Source: Paractinoplanes toevensis
GTDB taxonomy: Bacteria; Actinomycetota; Actinomycetes; Mycobacteriales; Micromonosporaceae
Assembly (NCBI RefSeq): GCF_018332695.1
Contig: NZ_BOQN01000010.1
Span: 1 to 64,000 of the forward strand
Direction: 5' to 3'
DNA: 64,000 nt
Shown: positions 57,130-64,000 of the stretch, in pieces
Numbering within the stretch: position 1 is the first letter of the stretch
Layout of the letters: each line of letters opens with the position of its first letter
Program-made: the position numbers and the translations under genes
Notes under the pieces: generated by a model
Database searches by the model: none
Told to the model about the DNA's origin: nothing
The model's input: only the letters and a program-made list of their open reading frames with translations

Positions 57130-57145
57130 GGGCCCATCCTACGAG

Positions 57146-57183
57146 CTTGACAAGCGTCCAGACATCTCTTGACAAGTGTCAAG
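57146..57183. promoter_or_regulatory. Two TetR operators and the divergent operon promoter
   Basis: CTTGACAAGTGTCAAG (57168-57183) is a perfect 16-base palindrome; CTTGACAAGCGTCCAG (57146-57161) is a weaker copy 22 bases away. The perfect site contains the -35 TTGACA (57169-57174) of the SDR operon, with TGTGAT as -10 after 17 bases. The weaker one abuts the -10 of the TetR gene. Confidence 0.7.
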
Positions 57184-57232
57184 AACGGGCATGTGATGTG
57201 GGTCTCGTCCTCAGCACTCCCCGGGAGCTTCC

Positions 57233-58027
57233 ATGGCACAGATCGATCTCACCGGCCGCCGCGCCCTCGTCACCGGCGGCGCACAGGGCCTGGGCGAAGG
57301 CATGGCCCTCGCACTCGCCGCGGCCGGCGCCTCCGTCGTCATCGCCGACCTGCAGGACGACCTCGGCCCGAAGGTCGCCGAGTCGCTGGGCGCGGGCGGC
57401 GGCTTCGTGCACCTCGACGTCACCGACGACGCCGGCTGGGAAGCGGCCGTCGCCCAGGCGGTCGAGATCCTCGGCGGGCTCGACATCGTGGTGAACAACG
57501 CCGGCATCGAGATCACCAGCCTGATCGTCGACCTCGACCCGGCCGCGGTCCGCAAGCAGCTCGAGGTCAACCTGCTCGGCACGGCACTGGGCATCAAGCA
57601 CGCGTTCCGGACCATGCGGCCGGGCGGTGCTGGTGGAAGCGGTGGTGTGGTGATCAACGTGGCCTCGGTCGCCGCGACGATTGCGTTCCCCGGCATCTCG
57701 GTCTACTCGGCCACCAAGTCCGGCGTCGACCGGCTCACCCGGGTCGCGGCCATGGAATCCGGCAAGCTCGGCTACGGCGTACGCGTCAATTGCATTTATC
57801 CCGGTCTTGTTCCTACCGCGATGGGCGCGGGACTGGCCAACGATGTGGCCCGGCTCGGACTGTTCGGCTCGCCCGAGGAGGCGGTCGGCGCCGTCGTCGA
57901 GCTGACACCGTCCGGCCGGCTGGGCGAGGTCGGTGACATGGCCGATGCGGTGGTGTTCCTGGCCTCCGACGCGGCCCGCTTCATCAACGGCGCGGGCCTG
58001 CCGGTCGACGGCGGAATGGGGATGTGA
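57233..58027 (+). CDS. SDR-family oxidoreductase
   Basis: 264 residues from ATG 57233. TGGAQGLG near residue 14 is the cofactor site, VNNAG near 89, INVASVAA with the catalytic Ser, and YSATKSG with Tyr and Lys near 162; the end NGAGLPVDGGMGM is typical of classical SDRs. DLQDD at the second beta strand favours NAD. First gene of a three-gene unit with tiny gaps (1 and 3 bases). The pathway is unidentified. Confidence 0.87.
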   Translation: MAQIDLTGRRALVTGGAQGLGEGMALALAAAGASVVIADLQDDLGPKVAESLGAGGGFVHLDVTDDAGWEAAVAQAVEILGGLDIVVNNAGIEITSLIVDLDPAAVRKQLEVNLLGTALGIKHAFRTMRPGGAGGSGGVVINVASVAATIAFPGISVYSATKSGVDRLTRVAAMESGKLGYGVRVNCIYPGLVPTAMGAGLANDVARLGLFGSPEEAVGAVVELTPSGRLGEVGDMADAVVFLASDAARFINGAGLPVDGGMGM

Positions 58028-58028
58028 C

Positions 58029-59156
58029 ATGGCCACCAAGCCCGTCGTCGTCTACGGCGCCTCCGGTTACACCGGCCGGCTGATCTGCGAATACCTGCGC
58101 GAGTACAACGTGCCGTTCATCGCGGCCGGGCGCAGTGCCGACAAGCTGGACGCCTCGATGCGGCAGAACGTGGCCGGCATCGAGACCGCCGACTACGAGA
58201 TCGTCGAGGTCGCGCACGACACCAAGGAACTCACCGAGCTGTTCTCCGGAGCCGCGGTGGTGTGCAACACGGTCGGGCCGTTCAGCGTGTACGGGCCGGA
58301 GGTCGCCGAGGCGTGCCTGGCCGCCGGCACGCACTACCTGGACACCACCGGCGAGCAGGACTGGATGATCACCTGCGACGAGAAGTACGGCTCCGACTTC
58401 GCCGCGGCCGGCCTGCTGCTCGCGCCCGGCATCGCGCAGATGTACACGACCGGCGAGATCGCCGCCGAGCTGTGCCTGGAGAAGCCCGGACTGGACACCC
58501 TTGACATCGCGGTGTTCTGGGGCGGCAGCCCGACCATCGCGTCCACGCTGACGATCCTGGTCAACGCGGCCACCTCGGGCGCCTTCCGGCTGGAGCAGAA
58601 CCGCTACGAGGAGTGGGACCCGTCCGCCGGCCTCTATCAGCTGGTGCTGCCCGGGCAGCACGAGCTGGCCCTGGCCCTGCCGTGGGGCGGCACGTCGCAC
58701 CCGGTGTGGTACCGCTCCGACCCGCGGGTCGCCAACGTCAAGGTGCTCGGCGGCGTCTTCAACAACGCCCTGATGAACGGGGTTCCGCAGATCGTCGCGG
58801 GCGCGCTGGAAGCGACCAAGGACATGAACCCCGCCGATCGGTACGCGGCCCTGACCGCGACCGCCGCGCAGGTCATGAACCAGATGCCGCCCCGGGAGAA
58901 CCCGCGCCTGAACAAGTCGGTCGACTCGGTGCACGCCTCCGGGCCGCTCGGCCGGGCGCACTGCGTGATCTACGGCAACTCGAACTACAAGCAGACCGGC
59001 CTGATGCAGGCGTACGCCGCCTACCACCTGCTGCAGCGCCCGCCGCGCCGGGTCGGTTTCGCCTCCGGCTGCCAGGCCTTCGGGCACCGCGAACTGCTCG
59101 GCGTGCTGACCAGCTTCGGCCTGGTCCGCGAGCCGACGGTCACGGTGGAGCGCTGA
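58029..59156 (+). CDS. Saccharopine-dehydrogenase-like protein (trans-acting enoyl reductase/DUF5938 type)
   Basis: 375 residues from ATG 58029, one base after the SDR stop. The Rossmann start VVVYGASGYTGRLICEYLREYNVPFIAAGRS and the block VVCNTVGPFSVYGPEVAEACLAAGTHYLD match the saccharopine dehydrogenase-like NADB family, which includes trans-acting enoyl reductases. The C-terminal half (GSPTIASTLTIL ... VASFGHRELLGVLTSFG-like) is the family-specific part. It should use NAD(P)H on an unknown substrate, perhaps a CoA thioester. Confidence 0.75.
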   Translation: MATKPVVVYGASGYTGRLICEYLREYNVPFIAAGRSADKLDASMRQNVAGIETADYEIVEVAHDTKELTELFSGAAVVCNTVGPFSVYGPEVAEACLAAGTHYLDTTGEQDWMITCDEKYGSDFAAAGLLLAPGIAQMYTTGEIAAELCLEKPGLDTLDIAVFWGGSPTIASTLTILVNAATSGAFRLEQNRYEEWDPSAGLYQLVLPGQHELALALPWGGTSHPVWYRSDPRVANVKVLGGVFNNALMNGVPQIVAGALEATKDMNPADRYAALTATAAQVMNQMPPRENPRLNKSVDSVHASGPLGRAHCVIYGNSNYKQTGLMQAYAAYHLLQRPPRRVGFASGCQAFGHRELLGVLTSFGLVREPTVTVER

Positions 59157-59159
59157 GTC

Positions 59160-60662
59160 ATGCGGCTCGTCGACTACCTCGACAAGGGCGCGTCCCTCGA
59201 CCCGGACGCGCCCTGCCTCACCACGGACGGCACCAGCCGGACGTACGGCCAGGTGCGGGAGCTCAGCTTCCGCATCGCGGCGGCGCTGGCCGCCCGGGGG
59301 GTCGTTCCCGGAGATCGGGTGGCGGTCCTCTCCGGGAACGATCCCACCGCCTTCACCTGCGTCTTCGGCATCAGCCGGGCCGGCGCGGTGTGGTGCCCGA
59401 TCAACCCCAGGAACGAGGCGTACGAGAACCGGGAGTTGCTGACCCTGTTCGGCTGCACCACGCTGATCTACCAGGAAGCGTTCGCGCCCCTGGTCGAGAA
59501 GATCAGCGATGGCCTGACCACGCTCGTCTGCCTCGACACGGACTGGGACGAGTTCCTGTCCGCCTCCTCCGCGACCGTTGATCTGCCGGCGGACGATGAC
59601 CTCGCCATGATCGTCGGCACCGGCGGGACCACCGGGCGGCCCAAGGGCGTCGAGCTGACCGGGGCCAACCTTCTCGTCATGACAGCGATCACGCTGATGA
59701 GCTATCCGTGGCCGGCATCGGACCCGCCGGTCTACCTGGCGCTCGCCCCGCTCACCCACGCCGCCGGGGTGCTGTGCTTCCCGGTGCTGGCCCGGGGCGG
59801 CGAGATCGTCATCATGCGCAAGCCGGACGTGGCCGAATTCATCACGCTGATCGAGCGGCACCGGGTGACGCACACCTTCCTGCCGCCGACGCTGATCTAC
59901 ATGGTGCTCGCGCACCCCTCGCTGGACGCCGCCGACCTGTCGTCGTTGGCCTGCTTCTGGTACGGCGCGGCGCCGATGTCGGCGGCCCGGCTGGAAGAGG
60001 CCCTGGGCCGGATCGGGCCGATGGCGCAACTGTTCGGCCAGACCGAGGCGCCGATGATGATCTCCACGATGGCGCCGGCCGACCACTACCTGCCCGACGG
60101 CAGTGTCGCCGTCGCCCGGCTGTCCTCGGCCGGGCGCCCGTCGCCCCTGGTCACGGTGGCCATCATGGGGCCGGACGGCGAGTTGCTCCCGCGCGGCGCG
60201 ACCGGAGAGATCGTGGCCCGCGGCTCGCTGGTGATGCGTGGCTACCACCGCGACCCGGCGGCGACCGCGGCCGCCTCGGCGCACGGCTGGCACCACACCG
60301 GCGACATCGGCTACCTCGACGACGACAACTACCTGTTCATCGTGGACCGGGCCAAGGACATGGTGATCACTGGAGGTTTCAACGTGTACTCGACCGAGGT
60401 CGAACAGGTCCTCATGCAGCACCCGGCGGTCCAGGACTGCGCGGTGATCGGCCTGCCCGACGACAAGTGGGGCGAACGGGTGACCGCGATCCTCCAGCTG
60501 CGCGACGGCGCGACGGTCGACAAGGCGGAGATCGCCGCCTTCGTGAAGGAGCGGATCGGCAGCGTGAAGTCCCCGAAACAGATCGAGATCTGGGAGGACC
60601 TGCCCAGGTCGAAGGTCGGCAAGATCCTCAAGGCCGACCTCCGCACCCGGCTGACTCCCTAG
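59160..60662 (+). CDS. AMP-binding acyl-CoA synthetase (FadD-like)
   Basis: 500 residues from ATG 59160. The P-loop MIVGTGGTTGRPKGVE (near 150), the acceptor region LFGQTEAP, HTGDIGYLDDDNYLFIVDRAKDM and the C-terminal hinge with PRSKVGKIL (catalytic Lys) define an ANL-superfamily ligase, which adenylates an acid and joins it to CoA. Third gene of the TetR-controlled operon. The acid chain is not readable from sequence. Its stop abuts the convergent PepSY gene. Confidence 0.88.
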   Translation: MRLVDYLDKGASLDPDAPCLTTDGTSRTYGQVRELSFRIAAALAARGVVPGDRVAVLSGNDPTAFTCVFGISRAGAVWCPINPRNEAYENRELLTLFGCTTLIYQEAFAPLVEKISDGLTTLVCLDTDWDEFLSASSATVDLPADDDLAMIVGTGGTTGRPKGVELTGANLLVMTAITLMSYPWPASDPPVYLALAPLTHAAGVLCFPVLARGGEIVIMRKPDVAEFITLIERHRVTHTFLPPTLIYMVLAHPSLDAADLSSLACFWYGAAPMSAARLEEALGRIGPMAQLFGQTEAPMMISTMAPADHYLPDGSVAVARLSSAGRPSPLVTVAIMGPDGELLPRGATGEIVARGSLVMRGYHRDPAATAAASAHGWHHTGDIGYLDDDNYLFIVDRAKDMVITGGFNVYSTEVEQVLMQHPAVQDCAVIGLPDDKWGERVTAILQLRDGATVDKAEIAAFVKERIGSVKSPKQIEIWEDLPRSKVGKILKADLRTRLTP

Positions 60663-60976
60663 TTGTCGGCGGTCTTGCGCAGCACCTGGAAACCGGCGTC
60701 CAGGTCGACGTCCCACTCGGTGTTGTCGGCGGCGCGCACCTCGACCTCGTAGGCCGCGTCGCCGTCGTCGCCCGCCTCCACGTCGATGACGGTTCCGCCG
60801 CTGACCGCGCCCAGTGCCGCCTGCTCGGCCGAGGCACGCTCGGCGGCGGGCAGTGCGCGGTCGGCGGTGTCGGCGTCGGCGCTGGCCGTGGTGGCCCAGG
60901 CCACGCTGCCGACACCGAGGGCGGCGACGACGGCGACGGTGGGAATGATGACGCGCTTGGTGCGGAGCTTCCTCAT
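60659..60976 (-). CDS. Secreted PepSY-domain protein
   Basis: 105 residues from ATG 60976 behind GAGGAAGG. A signal peptide (MRKLRTKRVIIPTVAVVAALGVGSVAWA) precedes one PepSY unit: AALGAVSGGTVIDVEAGDDGDAAYEVEVRAADNTEWDVDLDAGFQVL. PepSY domains are small extracytoplasmic regulators, often of peptidases or sensor kinases. It stands directly upstream on the same strand of nothing but downstream of the two-component operon, so it may modulate that kinase or be one of its targets. Confidence 0.8.
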   Translation of the reverse strand: MRKLRTKRVIIPTVAVVAALGVGSVAWATTASADADTADRALPAAERASAEQAALGAVSGGTVIDVEAGDDGDAAYEVEVRAADNTEWDVDLDAGFQVLRKTADN

Positions 60977-61064
60977 CAGGTGATGCCTTCCTCGTACGGA
61001 ATCGGAATGACCACACCCTGCGCCCGCCCCGCTGAAGCCAGCCTGAATGCTCCTGAAAAAACCT

Positions 61065-62384
61065 TCAGACCGGCAGGTGTACGGCGAACCGTGCGCCGCC
61101 GAGCGACGAGGTGGACACCGTGACCGTGCCCTCGTGCGCGGTGACGATCTGCCGGACGATGGCCAGGCCGAGGCCACTGCCGCCGGCGTCCCGGGCCCGC
61201 GCCTCGTCCAGCCGCACGAACCGCTCGAAGACCCGCTCCCGCTGCTCGGCCGGGATGCCGGCGCCGTCGTCCTCGACGACCAGTTCCACGCCGCCGCCGG
61301 CCTCGCGCACCGACACGGCCACCCGGCCGGCGGCGTGCCGGGCGGCGTTGTCGACCAGATTGCGCACGACCTGGGCGAGCGTGGTCGGCTCGCCCCGCAC
61401 CCGCCCGGCACCGACCCCCGACGTGTCGACCTGCAGGCCGGGGCGGGCGGCGCGGCGCGCCTCGGCCAGAGCCAGGTCGTCGAGGTCCACCTCCTGCCGC
61501 GCCAGCGCCCCACCGTCGGCCCGGGTGAGCAACAGCAGTTGCTCGACGAGCCGCTGCATGCGCGCGGCCTCCTCCAGCACCGCCTCGGCCAGCTCGCCCT
61601 CGGGCAGCGCCCCCGGGTGGTCCCGGGTCACCTCGGCCGCCTGGCGGATGCTGGCCAGCGGCGAGCGCAGTTCGTGCGACGCGTCGGCGACGAACTGTTG
61701 CCGGCTCGCGCGGGACTCCTCCAGACGGGCCAGCATCCGGTTCATCGTGCGCGCGAGCCGGTTGATCTCGTCGCGGGACGGCGGCTCGGGAACCCGCCGG
61801 TCCAGCCGATCGCCGGTGATCTCCTCGACCTCCCGCCGGATGTGCTCCACCGGCGCCAACGCCCGGCCGGTCACCACCCAGGTCACGCCGCCGACCAGCA
61901 GCAGCATCAGCGGCAGGCCGACCAGCAGCGGCGTCACCAGGGCCGCCGCCGAGTCGTCGACCTCCTCGAGAGAGACCGCGACCGCCACGGTGTAGGTCCC
62001 GGCCTCCTCGGTCACCACGGCGTACGGATGGCCGGCGCCCGGCAGCCGGACCGTGTCCGCGTCCTCGGTGGGCAGCGGCTCGCTCAGCGGCGTTGAGGAG
62101 CGAACGGCCGCGCCGCGCTCGTCCAGGACCTGCCAGACGAGTTCCGGGTCGTCATCGTCGTCCGCCACGCCCGCGGCCGGCAGTCCGGTCGTCTCGATCT
62201 GGCCGGCCAGCGCGGCGGCCCGCTGCTCGGCGGTGTTCGCCAGCCCGTCGCGCAACGAGTCGCGCATCAGGGCCACGAGCGTGACCGCCCCGGCGACCAG
62301 CGCCAGCGCGACGATCAGCACGGCCGCGGCGGTGGTGCGTGTGCGGACGCTGGTGCGTGTGCGGGCCTCAGCCACCGTGGCCAC
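61065..62384 (-). CDS. Sensor histidine kinase (HAMP, OmpR-partner type)
   Basis: 439 residues from GTG 62384 (GTG 62375 is possible). Helices at about 19-40 and 152-172 flank a small outer loop (about 41-150) with an acidic DDDDDPE stretch. HAMP follows (RALAPVEHIRREVEEITG), then the phosphoacceptor His237 in DASHELRSPL and the ATP lobe with NLVDNAARH, DDGAGIP and GGSGLGLAIV. It probably phosphorylates the co-transcribed OmpR-type regulator; their genes overlap by 17 bases. The acidic loop may sense a cation or a peptide. Confidence 0.9.
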   Translation of the reverse strand: MATVAEARTRTSVRTRTTAAAVLIVALALVAGAVTLVALMRDSLRDGLANTAEQRAAALAGQIETTGLPAAGVADDDDDPELVWQVLDERGAAVRSSTPLSEPLPTEDADTVRLPGAGHPYAVVTEEAGTYTVAVAVSLEEVDDSAAALVTPLLVGLPLMLLLVGGVTWVVTGRALAPVEHIRREVEEITGDRLDRRVPEPPSRDEINRLARTMNRMLARLEESRASRQQFVADASHELRSPLASIRQAAEVTRDHPGALPEGELAEAVLEEAARMQRLVEQLLLLTRADGGALARQEVDLDDLALAEARRAARPGLQVDTSGVGAGRVRGEPTTLAQVVRNLVDNAARHAAGRVAVSVREAGGGVELVVEDDGAGIPAEQRERVFERFVRLDEARARDAGGSGLGLAIVRQIVTAHEGTVTVSTSSLGGARFAVHLPV

Positions 62385-63033
62385 CCAGCCGGTAGCCGGC
62401 GCCCCGCAGCGTCTGGATCGCCTCCCGGCCGATCTTGTTACGGAGGTGCCGGACGTAGACCTCGACGATGTTGGGGTCGCCCTCGAAGTCGGCGTCCCAC
62501 ACCCCGTCGAGGATCTGCCGTTTCGAGACCACCTCGTCGCGGTGCCGGGCCAGGAAGTCGAGCAGCGAGAACTCCCGCGCGGTCAGCTCGATCTCGGTGC
62601 CGCCGCGCCAGACCCGCCGGGTCGCCGGATCCACCCGCAGGTCACCCACCTCGAGCTGGGTCGGGCGCTCACGGGCCCCGCGCCGGGCGATCGCGCGCAG
62701 GCGGGCGACGAGCACCGGGAACGAGTACGGCTTGGTGAGGTAGTCGTCGGCCCCGGTATCGAGGCCTTCCACCTGGTCCCACTCGCCGTCCTTGGCGGTG
62801 AGCATGAGGATCGGCGTCCAGTCCTTCTCCGCGCGCAGCGTCGCGCAGATCCGGTAACCGTTGATGCCCGGGAGCATCAGGTCGAGCACGATCACGTCGT
62901 AGGTGTTCTCCCGGGCCAGCCACAGCCCGTCGACCCCGTCGTGGGCCACGTCGACCGCGAAGCCCTCCGCCGTCAGGCCGGCCCGCAACGACCTGGTCAG
63001 CCTTTTCTCGTCGTCGACGACGAGAACGCGCAT
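62368..63033 (-). CDS. OmpR-family response regulator
   Basis: 221 residues from ATG 63033 behind GGAGGCAGG. Receiver domain: acidic pair Asp7-Asp8, phosphoacceptor Asp51 in VLDLMLPG, Lys101 in LTKPYS. The winged helix follows from about 128, with ELTAREFSLLDFLARHRDEVVSKRQIL and VYVRHLRNKI. First gene of the two-component operon. Close to the M14 peptidase (divergent) and PepSY genes, which are plausible targets. Confidence 0.92.
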   Translation of the reverse strand: MRVLVVDDEKRLTRSLRAGLTAEGFAVDVAHDGVDGLWLARENTYDVIVLDLMLPGINGYRICATLRAEKDWTPILMLTAKDGEWDQVEGLDTGADDYLTKPYSFPVLVARLRAIARRGARERPTQLEVGDLRVDPATRRVWRGGTEIELTAREFSLLDFLARHRDEVVSKRQILDGVWDADFEGDPNIVEVYVRHLRNKIGREAIQTLRGAGYRLGGHGG

Positions 63034-63197
63034 GTGCCTGCCTCCGGATGGTCGGGAAAGTCCATCCTCGCGTACGGCGCCTGAACACACGCTGAAAGCA
63101 GGCCCGGGCGGCCCCGTGAAGTGCTTTCCGGTCCGCTCCGCCGACCAAGCCGATAGATTGACCATCGCAGATTTCTCGGGACGGAAACGAGGATGCG

Positions 63198-64000
63198 ATG
63201 CGAATTCCGAAACGCCTGGCGGCCGTCATGGCGGTCGCGCTGACGGCCGGCCTCACCCCGCTTCTGGGCGGGACCCCGGCCGACGCCGCGTGCAGCACCG
63301 ACCCCGCCGCCCACCTGAGCACCGTGCCGAGCCCGGAGACGTTCCTCGGCTTTCCGCTCGGCCTCGGCCAGCAGCGGGTGGTCACCAACGGCGAGATCAG
63401 CGACTACCTGAGCGCGGTGGACCGGGCGTCCGACCGGGTCGTCACCGGCACGATGGGGACCAGCGTGCTCGGCCGGCCGCTGCCGTACGCCGTGGTCTCC
63501 AACAAGCCGGGCGCCCTGAACGACCTTCGCAGCCTTCGCGACCCCCGCGAGACCAGCGCCGGCCAGGCCCGCCGGATCGCCGCCAAGCGGCCGGCCGTCG
63601 TCTGGATCGCCGGCAACGTGCACGGCGGCGAGAAGAGCGGCGCCGACGCCTCGCTCAAGACGCTGTACGAGCTGGCCGCCGGGCTGTCCTGCGCAGTCAA
63701 GCAGCGCAACGACAACCTGATCACGGTGATCCTGCCGACCCAGAACCCGGACGGCCGGGACGCGAGCCGGCGGCAGAACGAGTACGGCTTCGACCTGAAC
63801 CGGGACTGGTTCGCGCGCACCCAGCCGGAGACCGACAGCAAGCTCGAACTGCTCCGGAAGCTTCCGCCGCAGGTCTTCGTCGACGCCCACGAGATGGGCG
63901 GGCAGCAGTACTTCTTCCCGCCCAACGCCGACCCGATCCACCACGAGATCGCCGACGAGCCGGTCGACTGGATCAACCGGATCGGCGCGGCCAACAAGGC
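63198..64000 (+). CDS. Secreted M14-family zinc carboxypeptidase (3' end outside window)
   Basis: The reading frame opens at ATG 63198 with GAGGA just before it and is still open at the window edge; 267 residues are visible. A signal peptide (MRIPKRLAAVMAVALTAGLTPLLGG) precedes the enzyme. IAGNVHGGEKSGADASL carries the HxxE zinc ligands, QNPDGRDASRRQNEYGFDLNRDWF is a hallmark of the family, and VFVDAHEMGGQQYFFPP supplies the third zinc ligand region. It probably trims peptides outside the cell. Divergent from the two-component system. Confidence 0.85.
   Translation, partial: MRIPKRLAAVMAVALTAGLTPLLGGTPADAACSTDPAAHLSTVPSPETFLGFPLGLGQQRVVTNGEISDYLSAVDRASDRVVTGTMGTSVLGRPLPYAVVSNKPGALNDLRSLRDPRETSAGQARRIAAKRPAVVWIAGNVHGGEKSGADASLKTLYELAAGLSCAVKQRNDNLITVILPTQNPDGRDASRRQNEYGFDLNRDWFARTQPETDSKLELLRKLPPQVFVDAHEMGGQQYFFPPNADPIHHEIADEPVDWINRIGAANK

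Overview
The window is high-GC DNA (a counted stretch at 3061-3120 is 42 of 60 G+C). It has GTG and TTG starts, many genes that look leaderless, Pkn-type kinases with Pro/Thr-rich tails, CBM2-bearing glycoside hydrolases, ECF sigma factors and EACC-like debris. All of this fits a filamentous soil actinobacterium, most likely a Micromonosporaceae member such as Actinoplanes. That assignment is an inference from gene style; no marker gene fixes the genus.

Layout. 1-13.4 kb is a housekeeping and signalling mixture: the end of a HelD-like ATPase, a secreted beta-propeller, a CDF metal exporter, a pfkB-surE pair, a STAS anti-anti-sigma factor behind a stress-type promoter, a Ser/Thr kinase, a MerR regulator with its own overlapping operator, a secreted 5'-nucleotidase and argS. 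13.5-20.1 kb holds a WPD-loop phosphatase, a SRPBCC protein, a minus-strand run (MarR, flavoprotein, LAL-type LuxR, methyltransferase) and a cytoplasmic AmiC-like sensor.

20.5-28.5 kb is a minus-strand block: urtABCDE-type ABC importer, NCS1 permease and two TetR regulators, coupled by start/stop overlaps. It has visibly lower G+C in places, three related 16-bp palindromes upstream of urtA, and a decayed hydrolase at its right edge. It looks like an acquired uptake island for urea, amides or nucleobase-like compounds, with no catabolic enzyme inside the window.

28.6-44.5 kb contains secreted proteins, a prolyl oligopeptidase, a DUF1996 protein, fragments of a sigma factor and of a lipoprotein, and an SDR with a MerR-type promoter. 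It also contains a galactomannan locus (GH5 mannanase, LacI regulator, GH27 alpha-galactosidase), a degenerate exonuclease-BRCT-Lsr2 fusion and two tRNA genes with related downstream repeats.

46-51.4 kb is a second plant-polysaccharide cluster: GH5-CBM2 cellulase, CE12-like esterase, PL3 pectate lyase and a membrane protein with an NPCBM-like domain. The cellulase has a 32-bp perfect palindrome upstream, and the esterase shares its central AAGCGCTT. 51.4-64 kb holds an RpiB-like isomerase, a methyltransferase overlapping an ECF sigma factor, an alpha/beta hydrolase, a large Ser/Thr kinase, and a TetR-controlled SDR / saccharopine-dehydrogenase-like / acyl-CoA ligase operon. It ends with a PepSY protein, a two-component system and the start of an M14 carboxypeptidase.
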